This document shows positions 25,516 through 32,799 of a stretch of 64,000 nt of DNA, in pieces. The notes below the pieces were generated by a model. The model searched no databases, was not told the origin of the DNA, and saw only the letters and a program-made list of their open reading frames with translations. Each line of letters starts with the position of its first letter. Position 1 is the first letter of the stretch. Origin of the DNA: Balneola sp. (GTDB lineage Bacteria; Bacteroidota; Rhodothermia; Balneolales; Balneolaceae); NCBI GenBank assembly GCA_017640785.1, contig JAEPPZ010000010.1, forward strand, positions 107,931 through 171,930, written 5' to 3'. The translations under genes were made by a program, and so were the position numbers.

Positions 25516-26429
25516 TTTAGTGCTGAAACTTTACTATCAAGCTCCTTAATAATTGGAGTAGAGTCTGAGATTGAGAACTCCTTGCTCTTGTCTCTAATCT
25601 GTTTCTTGAGTTTGCTGTAATATTCAGGTCTATCAAATACTTGTTTTGCTCTTAGCTCCTCTACTAGATCCACTGCTCCAGCCTGACCGATATTATCAAT
25701 CATGAGGAGAGCCATCTGATCCCAAAAGTCTTTTGGTGTTTTCATATTATCTGTATCTAAGCAGATTTGTGCATTCTTATGTATTGATTTAAAATCACTT
25801 ACATATCTATCTATCAATTTAATATAAAACTGCTCATCATACAATTTAGAAGCTTTTATTACTGGCTCTTTGAACTGTTTACTTAGTCTCCGCTTGTAGC
25901 TTATTTCATATCTTAGGATATGCTTGTCAATCCATACCTCAGGAACTAGCAATCTTTTAGATTTAGCTTCTAACAGCTTGTTGTAGAATAGTAGAGTCCT
26001 ACTCTTGTTTTTATAATAGAGGCTATTAGGTTGAGTATATCGCTTAAAATATTGGCATTCTCCTAAGTACTGGAAGTATGTTTCAGGATTATATTTCATA
26101 ATGAAATTTTGAGCAAAATCTACTCTGGAGACTTGAGCTTCTTTTATAGGTAAATGCAATTCATCTGAAAGCCGTTGAATGGCTTGCTCAGTATCTTGTC
26201 TCCTTAGAGTTTGCATATTATCAGACAGGTAATATTTAGCTAAACTGCCTTGTATAGAGACCCCTCTATCAGACACATAAATTCTTAGGTTTTCTTTAGT
26301 ACCTGAGAAGTATATCTGATCTGCTTTCTCATGTGCTGTAATGTCCTCTAAATAAACAGGAACCTCAGCCAGTAGATCAATGTCTCTGACTGAGTCCTGT
26401 CTTACATAGAGTTTAATTGTATCAAACAT
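25500..26429 (-). CDS. Rolling-circle replication initiator, gene II/X family
   Basis: A 309-residue protein resembling filamentous-phage gene II/X-type and related plasmid replication initiators. Family features are VSRVDFAQNFIMKYNPETYF (101-120), a LLFYNKLLEAKSK segment (146-158) and the ILRYEISYKRR motif (171-181), followed by an alpha-helical C-terminal half. The catalytic Tyr cannot be assigned from sequence alone. It would nick a double-strand origin and allow the excised element to replicate or transfer. Its ATG is three bases from a 17-bp palindrome that may regulate it or serve as its site. Next gene upstream is 22 bp away, so they are co-transcribed. Confidence 0.8.
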   Translation of the reverse strand: MFDTIKLYVRQDSVRDIDLLAEVPVYLEDITAHEKADQIYFSGTKENLRIYVSDRGVSIQGSLAKYYLSDNMQTLRRQDTEQAIQRLSDELHLPIKEAQVSRVDFAQNFIMKYNPETYFQYLGECQYFKRYTQPNSLYYKNKSRTLLFYNKLLEAKSKRLLVPEVWIDKHILRYEISYKRRLSKQFKEPVIKASKLYDEQFYIKLIDRYVSDFKSIHKNAQICLDTDNMKTPKDFWDQMALLMIDNIGQAGAVDLVEELRAKQVFDRPEYYSKLKKQIRDKSKEFSISDSTPIIKELDSKVSALKKYYR

Positions 26430-26431
26430 AA

Positions 26432-26448
26432 TTGACAGAATTTGTCAA
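26432..26448. promoter_or_regulatory. Inverted repeat TTGACA-N5-TGTCAA before the replication gene
   Basis: Perfect 6-bp arms around GAATT, ending three bases upstream of the rep ATG. The position overlaps the ribosome-binding region. It could be an operator for Rep or the HTH protein, or an mRNA hairpin that limits Rep translation. Confidence 0.45.
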
Positions 26449-26451
26449 CAC

Positions 26452-27015
26452 TTACAGCTTACTATAGCCATAGTCATAAAATGGCTTACAGTCTGCTCTC
26501 AGTTGTTTGATTTCTTGATCTAACTCTCCATCAATAAAATCCTGATACCAACTTCTAATTAGGTTGACTTGATCAGGCAAGATTAGCATTTCTAGCTCAG
26601 TTAAATCTTTATTAGCCCTGAATAAATATCCATCATACCTGTAGTTGAAAAATGGGTTCTCAGCTCCATTGCCTAACCTAATTGCATTATGAGGGTTGCC
26701 ATAGTAAAGCTCAGGATATTCAATATGCTCATTAAACAAACTTGTTAAATTAATTGAACATTTAGCTTGTCTCGATCTACCTGTGAGACTCCAGTCTGTT
26801 ATTCTCCTCACATCTGTATTTATAATCTCATTTGCTCTAACCTTGTTGAGATATATCATTCCTTTGTGATTCTTAAGAGAATCCAGACCTCTATGATCAC
26901 CTGAGCCATTAGAAAACTGAATACAGTCAAGCCTTTTGTCTGTTCTAATGCCATTAGCTTTTCTAATATCAATTGGCAGTGTTTTGAAATGATAATAATA
27001 GATAGGCTGATTCAT
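26452..27015 (-). CDS. Element protein, unknown
   Basis: A 187-residue soluble protein without a recognised domain. It is rich in Asn, Tyr and Arg (IDIRKANGIRTDKRLDCIQF; SLTGRSRQAKCSINLTSLFN) and ends KPFYDYGYSKL. Its start overlaps the stop of the HTH gene by four bases (ATGA), and the rep gene follows, so it is inside the replication operon and probably assists replication or its control. Confidence 0.65.
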   Translation of the reverse strand: MNQPIYYYHFKTLPIDIRKANGIRTDKRLDCIQFSNGSGDHRGLDSLKNHKGMIYLNKVRANEIINTDVRRITDWSLTGRSRQAKCSINLTSLFNEHIEYPELYYGNPHNAIRLGNGAENPFFNYRYDGYLFRANKDLTELEMLILPDQVNLIRSWYQDFIDGELDQEIKQLRADCKPFYDYGYSKL

Positions 27016-27299
27016 GATAAACCTCTCTCGATTAAGAAGTTTTCAGCCTTATCATCAATTTCATCCTGAGATAGTTTTTTGTTTCTCAGCATCCATTCAT
27101 CAAGCTCCTCTTTGTCAAAGTATAGCTTCTTACCTGTAGGTTTATAGCAAGGTATGCCACCTGTAGAGGTAAGTTTATATAGATGTGATTTGCTCAGTCC
27201 AGTATAGACTGCTGTCTCATCAAAGTTTAATACTGTCTTTTGACTCAGGAGCATATTCTCAATCCTACTGAGTCTCTCATCAAGTTCTGTAGTTTTCAT
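27012..27299 (-). CDS. AlpA/excisionase-like helix-turn-helix protein
   Basis: A 95-residue DNA-binding protein. Residues ~24-75 match the HTH_17/AlpA family (LNFDETAVYTGLSKSHLYKL then TSTGGIPCYKPTGKKLYFDK plus EELDEWML). In Bacteroidota elements such proteins act as excisionases or regulators beside the recombinase. Downstream genes overlap it by four bases. A complex palindrome lies two bases upstream of its start and is a likely self-binding site. Confidence 0.85.
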   Translation of the reverse strand: MKTTELDERLSRIENMLLSQKTVLNFDETAVYTGLSKSHLYKLTSTGGIPCYKPTGKKLYFDKEELDEWMLRNKKLSQDEIDDKAENFLIERGLS

Positions 27300-27300
27300 T

Positions 27301-27339
27301 GGTTCAATTGTTTTGAATTAAAATTGAACCGGCGCCGGT
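27301..27339. promoter_or_regulatory. Composite palindrome upstream of the HTH gene
   Basis: GGTTCAATT (27301-27309) and AATTGAACC (27322-27330) form perfect 9-bp arms; joined to them is the perfect palindrome ACCGGCGCCGGT (27328-27339), very GC-rich inside an AT-rich element. Candidate operator of the HTH protein, or the nick hairpin of the rolling-circle initiator. Confidence 0.5.
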
Positions 27340-27412
27340 ACTATTTATGTAATTACAGACCTAAGATGAGAAAGGATTGAAAGGATGAGAAAGGTTGTTA
27401 ATTGAGTCTTAA

Positions 27413-28768
27413 TTAACTCTTAAGTTTACTTATAATAGATAATATAGTATGTATAGTTTTGTTTGACTTTTCTTTTTGAATCTGTGAAAGCTGGCTTGCA
27501 AGACTTTTAGGTTTTAATGGTTCTCCCTTACTGCTTATAAAATGAGAGGCAGTTAACTCATGCTTTTTGCCTTTAATATTGATGATAAACTCCTCCGCTA
27601 ATGAATGCATCAGATAGGCTAAATATTTACTCTCTATGAGCCATTTAATTGAATGAGGTTCCTTTATTGGAGCCTGACCATCTACAAAGAAATGCTCCTG
27701 AATGATCTCTTCAGTGTTTTTTTTCTCAATTAAACCCTCTCTTTTTATAATGTCTAAAAAATGCTTGAGATTCTCCTTTCCTTTAAGCCAATGGATAGGT
27801 TTGATATAGTTTTCTAAACTCTTTTGTTTTGAGGTTGAATTATCAAATTTTGAATGAAACTCAGGTCTTAATTCAGCAGAAGTATGTTCTACTTTAAGCT
27901 GAATAAGTAAATTCCTCAAGCGATATAATGAATAAAATTCAAATCCATAAGGATCCATTAGTTTACCAATATTAACGGTCTTTTTGATCCTTTCATCCAT
28001 TTTTTTCTTAAAATCTAATCGCTGTTTTCTTTGTTCCTTAGTAAGCGGTTCTGTTTTTTGTATGATTCTTTCAGGTTTGAAATAATCACTGACTCCCATT
28101 CCTCCTTGATTACCTCCTCCCATCATGGGTATTTCTTTACCAGCCTTTTCATATTCTTCTATTTTGTTCTCAATTTCTTCAGGAGTAAAATCCCCTTCCC
28201 AAAACTCCATTTTCCAAAAGAAGTAATAATCATAATCATTACAGAGTAGGTCTATTTTTTTTGAATCAAAATTATCAGTTAGTTCTTGAACTCTTGTATA
28301 GATTTCTAAATCTGACATTCCTCCAGAATGAACATCATTAAAAAACAAATTTGAAATTCCTTCTTTAAAACTAGATTCAACTGATTCCCCTACAGTAACT
28401 TTATCACTTTTAAGATAATCGATTCTCTCTATATATGAGATTATAAGATCAATGAACTTGAAAATTGAATGCATTTGATATTCACTCAAATCAGCGTCTT
28501 GATAATAAGTTTGTATGACATAGTAGATCCGATAGTTCTCATCTTCTTCATTTTCATAAAGTTCTATAAGAGATGTATCTGACTTTCTTTTTTCTAAAAT
28601 CTTGTTAACATAATCTTGTAAATACCATGAAAAATCTGTTGCTAGATTAACCAGTAGGGCTCTTGTAACCCCATTTTCTTTGCTACCAAGTTCCTCGATG
28701 GCATCAATGATATCTAATCTTGGTAGTTTATTTTTTAAAACTCCATCAAATAATTCAGCTACTTTCAT
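27413..28768 (-). CDS. Large element protein, unknown
   Basis: A 451-residue soluble protein with long acidic and helical regions (YENEEDENYRIYYVIQTYYQ; EEIENKIEEYEKAGKEIPMM), a Gly-rich GGGNQGGMGVSDYF patch in the middle and a basic C-terminus (KPLKPKSLASQLSQI-like, FISSKGEPLKPKSLASQLSQ). No known domain seen. Its start overlaps the recombinase stop by four bases, so the two are translationally coupled. Position between the recombinase and the HTH protein is like orf2 of NBU-type elements, without proof of relation. Confidence 0.7.
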   Translation of the reverse strand: MKVAELFDGVLKNKLPRLDIIDAIEELGSKENGVTRALLVNLATDFSWYLQDYVNKILEKRKSDTSLIELYENEEDENYRIYYVIQTYYQDADLSEYQMHSIFKFIDLIISYIERIDYLKSDKVTVGESVESSFKEGISNLFFNDVHSGGMSDLEIYTRVQELTDNFDSKKIDLLCNDYDYYFFWKMEFWEGDFTPEEIENKIEEYEKAGKEIPMMGGGNQGGMGVSDYFKPERIIQKTEPLTKEQRKQRLDFKKKMDERIKKTVNIGKLMDPYGFEFYSLYRLRNLLIQLKVEHTSAELRPEFHSKFDNSTSKQKSLENYIKPIHWLKGKENLKHFLDIIKREGLIEKKNTEEIIQEHFFVDGQAPIKEPHSIKWLIESKYLAYLMHSLAEEFIINIKGKKHELTASHFISSKGEPLKPKSLASQLSQIQKEKSNKTIHTILSIISKLKS

Positions 28769-29895
28769 AATTCAATTTGGTTTAATCGATTGACAGCCTC
28801 TTTTCTCTTTTGATCTACAATATCAGCATAGATCTGAGTAGTCTTTAGGTTCTTATGTCCTAAAAGCTTACTAACAGTATAAATATCTGCTCCATATTGT
28901 AGCTGTAATATAGCATAAGTATGTCTAGCACAATGGAATGTGATATTCTTTGTAATACCAGCTTTCATCATCCACTTTTGAAGTGCTACATTCAAGTAAG
29001 TAGAATATTTCAAACCTTTAAAAGCTCTGATTTCAGGTGCTTTAGGGTTTCCTAAATATTGTTTAGCATTATCAGGTATTTCAACATATTGTAAACCACT
29101 TGTTTTCTTTTGGTGAAAGACTACTCTCCAGCCATCATCATTCATTTCAATTTCATCCCAAATAAGTTTTTGGCAATCAGACCATCTAAGACCTGTAAGG
29201 CAAGCAAACATAAAGGCATTTTTCAGAACAGGATATCTGCATTCAGCTTTAGATACTTCTTTCAACTCCTCTACAGTTAAATGTTGCCTCTTTGGAGTTT
29301 TAATAGTTGGTGCTTCAATATCATCTGCTGGATTAAATGATAAGTATCTTTTTTTAACCGCTTTTCTTAAACCGGCTCTGAACTTGCTGAAGTAAGTTGC
29401 TATTGTAGAAGTGGATAATGGATTTCCATCACTCTTTTCTACATTCTTTAAATATTCCAGAAAACCTTTACATAGATTTTTATCTATCCTTTTAAAGGAT
29501 TGTGTTTCAGATCCAATAAAAGACTCTAAATGTTTATATGTAGAATCCCAAGTATTGAAGGTACTTTCATTATTACTTTTCTCATCTCTTTGCTGTCTAA
29601 AAAAAGCCATAAAATCAGCATTACTACTACCTGATCTTTTAAATCCATACTGTCCATTTTTGATCTCCAGCTCTCTTTTTGCTCTTATGCTTTTAGCAAG
29701 CTCCAAAGTATCATTATTTATCTGTCTCTCTTGCTTAGTCTGAGGATTATCTTTTAAATACAGCTCCAGATACTCATAATCTCTGACTGCCTTTGTTTTG
29801 CCATCCTCAGCTTTGACAGTACCTTTATAGTACTCCAGATAAAGGCTAATCTTACCTGACTTAGTCTGTTTTCTCTGTCTTAAATGTACCTTCAT
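28765..29895 (-). CDS. Tyrosine recombinase (integrase)
   Basis: Phage-integrase-family site-specific recombinase of Bacteroidota type. The start at 29895 (MKVHLRQRKQTKSGKISLYL) is preferred; 13 more upstream residues are possible. An arm-binding/SAM-like core-binding half is followed by the catalytic domain with Arg (CLTGLRWSDC), Lys (VVFHQKKTSG), HxxR (FHCARHTYA), His (LLGHKNL) and the nucleophile Tyr (TTQIYADI). All catalytic residues are present, so it should be active. It lies next to attR and would catalyse recombination at the mnmE 3' end. Confidence 0.93.
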   Translation of the reverse strand: MKVHLRQRKQTKSGKISLYLEYYKGTVKAEDGKTKAVRDYEYLELYLKDNPQTKQERQINNDTLELAKSIRAKRELEIKNGQYGFKRSGSSNADFMAFFRQQRDEKSNNESTFNTWDSTYKHLESFIGSETQSFKRIDKNLCKGFLEYLKNVEKSDGNPLSTSTIATYFSKFRAGLRKAVKKRYLSFNPADDIEAPTIKTPKRQHLTVEELKEVSKAECRYPVLKNAFMFACLTGLRWSDCQKLIWDEIEMNDDGWRVVFHQKKTSGLQYVEIPDNAKQYLGNPKAPEIRAFKGLKYSTYLNVALQKWMMKAGITKNITFHCARHTYAILQLQYGADIYTVSKLLGHKNLKTTQIYADIVDQKRKEAVNRLNQIEL

Positions 29896-30045
29896 ATTGT
29901 TGCTATTTGTTGTTATCAAATCTCTATAGAACAAATTAACAACAATAAAACCACAAATAACAACAAAAGATTAGAAAATATACTACCTTAAAAAGTAGCT
30001 AAATGAAAGCATTAGATGAGTTTAGCTAATCAAAAGAAAAGTACT

Positions 30046-30063
30046 TCACTTTCCGATACAAAA
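30046..30063. other. attR, element-mnmE junction
   Basis: The plus strand TCACTTTCCGATACAAAA carries the stop and CIGK codons of the resident mnmE. The core CCGATACAAAA is shared with attL; three silent or stop differences (AAG TGA here, AAA TAA there, GGA against GGG) mark the two gene ends as different in origin. Confidence 0.82.
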
Positions 30064-31437
30064 CCGCGAGAAAATGGAATCCAATATGTGTTCATTGGTG
30101 ATCTCGCCGGTAACTGTTCCTAATTCATTTAAAGCAGCTCTCAGGTCAATAGAAAGGAAATCGCCCGTTAAGCCATTCTCTAAACCGGTAAGTGCCGCTT
30201 GAATATGCTCCTTGGTTTTTTGCAACGCATCACGGTGACGGGAAGAAGTGACCAATAAACTGGAAGCGTCATAGTGTTTATTTTCAAGAGCACGGTTTTT
30301 CAGCAGAGTTTTTAAAGCTTTAATATTCTCTTCTTCTACCGCTGATATTTTCAGATCAAATTCGGTTCGCCATTCCCGGTCCGCTTCAATATCAGCTTTG
30401 GTGCCGATCAGGATAAAAGGAGTTTCGCCCGCTCGTTTCTGAAAGGCGGCAATTTCTTTTCTCTCTTCTTCCGTAAAAGCTTGAGACAGATCTTTCAGGT
30501 AAATAACCAGATCAGCTTGTTCAAAAGCTTTTTGTGATCGCTTAACACCTTCTGCTTCCACAAGATCTTCAGTTTCCCGAAGTCCTGCTGTATCTATGAG
30601 CTTGAATAACAAGCCATCGAAGTTCCAATCCACATCAATGGTATCACGGGTGGTTCCTGCAATTTCTGTTACAATAGCACGGTCTGAGCCAACTAAGGTA
30701 TTCAATAGCGTGGATTTCCCGGCATTAGGGCGCCCGATCAGCACGGTTTTAACACCGTCTTTTACCAAACGTCCGGTTTCATAGGTATCCAGTAAATTCG
30801 AGAGTTCCGCATCCACGTCTTCCAGCAATTTCTGAAGCTGTTCCTTATTAGCAAACTCAACGTCTTCTTCAATAAAATCCAATTCCAGCTCGATCATTGC
30901 TGTGGCATCAATGATCTGTTGACGAAAGGTTCGGACATAATCTCCCAGTTTACCTTCCAGTTGTTGATGAGCCGCATCTACGGCTTTTATGCTTTTTGCA
31001 TGAATGATATCAGCAACAGCTTCGGCCTGATCCAGATCTAATTTTCCATTCAGGAACGCGCGCTGGGTGAATTCTCCGGCTTCAGCTGCCTTCACTCCCA
31101 GGCTAAGTATGGTTTCCAGAACTTTCTGAGTAACTAAAACTCCGCCATGGCAGGATATCTCGACGGTTTCTTCACCGGTGTAAGATCTTGGGGAATGAAA
31201 AAGAGTGACCAATACTTCATCAACCGGTAGTTTACTTTTATCGATGATCTTGCCAAAATGAACGGTATGAGAATCTAAAGAAGTAAGGTCTCTTCCCTGA
31301 AAGGCTTTATTTACTAGTGAAATAGCATCTTTTCCGGAAACACGAATAACCGCAATTCCGCCTTCTCCCACGGGGGTGGCAATGGCTGCTATGGCTGATT
31401 TTTGTATGATTGAATTGTTCTTCTTTGTATCATTCAT
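30046..31437 (-). CDS. mnmE: tRNA modification GTPase MnmE (TrmE/ThdF)
   Basis: A 463-residue GTPase that with MnmG installs 5-carboxymethylaminomethyl on U34 of certain tRNAs. N-terminal tetrahydrofolate-binding domain (AAIATPVGEGGIAVIRVSG), a helical domain, and an inserted G domain with G1 GRPNAGKS (235-242), G2 TTRD, G3 DTAG and G4 GTKAD. The C-terminus FCIGK has the catalytic Cys. The last codons are likely supplied by the integrated element. The remaining gene is intact. Its usual partner mnmG is not in this window. Confidence 0.95.
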   Translation of the reverse strand: MNDTKKNNSIIQKSAIAAIATPVGEGGIAVIRVSGKDAISLVNKAFQGRDLTSLDSHTVHFGKIIDKSKLPVDEVLVTLFHSPRSYTGEETVEISCHGGVLVTQKVLETILSLGVKAAEAGEFTQRAFLNGKLDLDQAEAVADIIHAKSIKAVDAAHQQLEGKLGDYVRTFRQQIIDATAMIELELDFIEEDVEFANKEQLQKLLEDVDAELSNLLDTYETGRLVKDGVKTVLIGRPNAGKSTLLNTLVGSDRAIVTEIAGTTRDTIDVDWNFDGLLFKLIDTAGLRETEDLVEAEGVKRSQKAFEQADLVIYLKDLSQAFTEEERKEIAAFQKRAGETPFILIGTKADIEADREWRTEFDLKISAVEEENIKALKTLLKNRALENKHYDASSLLVTSSRHRDALQKTKEHIQAALTGLENGLTGDFLSIDLRAALNELGTVTGEITNEHILDSIFSRFCIGK

Positions 31438-31466
31438 AGGTCAAATATAAGCTTAAATCATCTACT

Positions 31467-32177
31467 ATGAATAATCGACTTGTCACACTTTTAGTTATCG
31501 CAGTATTTCTTTTTTCAGGATCTGCAATAGCACAAAATATCTCTGCTGACCGACCCGGAGCCGGTTATGGAACGTTCACTGTTCCGGCAAAGACAGTGTA
31601 TCTCGAATCAGGAGCCTCTATCAGTAGTAACTTTTCTGATATCGGACAGATCTTTTTAAGAACGGGATTGAGTGAAGATCTAGAAATTCAGTTTAATGCA
31701 GGCTCGTTGTTGTTCATTGAAGGAGTTGATAAACCAAGAGTGGGGGTACAATCCTTAGCTTTTAAATATAGTTTGGGTTCTTTTCAGGATGAAAAATTGA
31801 ATCTGTCTTTACTAAGTCGCACAAACCTTCCTTTTTTTAATGATGACTATGAATACTATTTGACCAGATTCATGTTGTTAGCGGATTATTCGATCAACGA
31901 CACATGGGGCTTGAATTCCAATTTTGGATACGGTGATTTTTTTGATGGACTGAATAACGGTTCTTTCAATTTTAATCTCACGCCGGGCTTTTCAGTGAAT
32001 GAAAACACAGCAGCTTATTTCGGGTATGCAGTAACGTTTGATGAGAACTTTTCAAGCGACTTGATCGAAGCAGGTATGGTTCACTTTTTAGACCCGTCTT
32101 TCCAACTTGATGCCGGGTTTATTTATTCTGATGGAGATGTTCTTTATCTGACACTAGGTGTTGCAAAGAGGTTTTGA
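31467..32177 (+). CDS. Transporter-type outer-membrane protein (Phenol_MetA_deg-like)
   Basis: A 236-residue outer-membrane protein with signal peptide ending SGSAIAQ. The opening DRPGAGYGTFTVPAKTVYLE and the strand pattern match the MetA-pathway-of-phenol-degradation-like/transporter barrel family (pfam13557), and the last residues LGVAKRF end in Phe. Function in the family is poorly known. It is divergent from mnmE, 29 bp away. Confidence 0.72.
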   Translation: MNNRLVTLLVIAVFLFSGSAIAQNISADRPGAGYGTFTVPAKTVYLESGASISSNFSDIGQIFLRTGLSEDLEIQFNAGSLLFIEGVDKPRVGVQSLAFKYSLGSFQDEKLNLSLLSRTNLPFFNDDYEYYLTRFMLLADYSINDTWGLNSNFGYGDFFDGLNNGSFNFNLTPGFSVNENTAAYFGYAVTFDENFSSDLIEAGMVHFLDPSFQLDAGFIYSDGDVLYLTLGVAKRF

Positions 32178-32201
32178 TCTTTTATTTCGAAATTAACCCT
32201 T

Positions 32202-32224
32202 GATCCCGAATCTGTTTCGGGATC
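32202..32224. terminator. Terminator after the outer-membrane protein
   Basis: GATCCCGAA and TTCGGGATC with a five-base loop, 25 bases after the stop codon. The following T-run is short, so it may be Rho-assisted or also serve the opposite strand. Confidence 0.65.
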
Positions 32225-32230
32225 TTTCGA

Positions 32231-32740
32231 AAAAGCTTTCAACTATACCGACCTTTAGAATTATTGGCGAGCCAAGAACGCAATGAAATCGACGGCTCCA
32301 AAGGAGCAATCATTACACTCGGGCTGATTTGTGAATATGTATCAATCGTAGGAAGACCTTTTGTAATGATTAGTCGATGTAATGGAGTTCGCGCCAATAA
32401 TTCTTGTCGGGAGTTTTTGGTACTGTAGCCTGTGCTGAGGAAGCTCAGTATCGGTACAAAAGTACATAGAACCAAAGAGCAGAATCCTGTAAACACATTT
32501 AGCTTAGAATACGGGTATCTACTTTTGTCTTGATATCCTGTTCTGTGAAAATTAGTACACTCTTCACCAGAAAGGATTATTCCTACTTCGCAGACGCATC
32601 TGGATCACGCTCTCTTTTCCATCTTAAATACTAAGGGCGAATTTTTCCAGGACGATCTCTACTAAACTGTCAACGAATTGCATAACATCTACAAGAATGG
32701 CGAAATCGTTAATATCAAAGGGATGCAAGACGTTCATTCA
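32231..32740. other. Gene-poor region with decayed coding traces
   Basis: No intact gene is supported. The minus strand can encode an 85-residue frame (ARTPLHRLIITKGLPTIDTY) without a known family. On the plus strand 32589-32760 resembles a gene tail broken by a stop (THLDHALFSILNTKGEFFQD, then after a stop, TVNELHNIYKNGEIVNIKGM). I read the stretch as the remains of one or two genes between mnmE's neighbour and the transporter. Confidence 0.4.
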
Positions 32741-32745
32741 AACAA

Positions 32746-32779
32746 AAAAGGCTTCTCTCAATGAAGAAAGAAGCCTTTT
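32746..32779. terminator. Terminator of the peptide transporter
   Basis: Perfect 11-bp arms AAAAGGCTTCT and AGAAGCCTTTT with a 12-base loop, 20 bases after the stop of the leftward transporter. T residues flank the hairpin on both strands. Confidence 0.85.
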
Positions 32780-32799
32780 AAATTTATAGATAAGTTCAA

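Larger units (their letters stand above)
23400..30063. mobile_element. Integrated element at the 3' end of mnmE
   Basis: A 6.66-kb element between attL (23400-23417) and attR (30046-30063). It is more AT-rich than its surroundings and carries a tyrosine recombinase at its right end, an AlpA/excisionase-like HTH protein, a gene II/X-family rolling-circle replication initiator, and four unrecognised proteins. Insertion replaced the last codons of mnmE with element-borne ones, leaving mnmE intact. SGI1-type islands use the same site (thdF = mnmE), but gene content here is unlike SGI1. No conjugation or relaxase-transfer gene set is visible, so it may be a mobilisable or plasmid/phage-like replicating element. 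The order int-large ORF-HTH-ORF-rep also recalls NBU-type elements of Bacteroides. Confidence 0.88.

Noticed and set aside
23841-29895. Complete prophage
   Set aside because: No capsid, portal, terminase or lysis genes; only integration and replication functions are visible.
32239-32496. 85-residue minus-strand frame as an intact gene
   Set aside because: No family, no leader and the same DNA is open on the other strand; listed only as decayed material.
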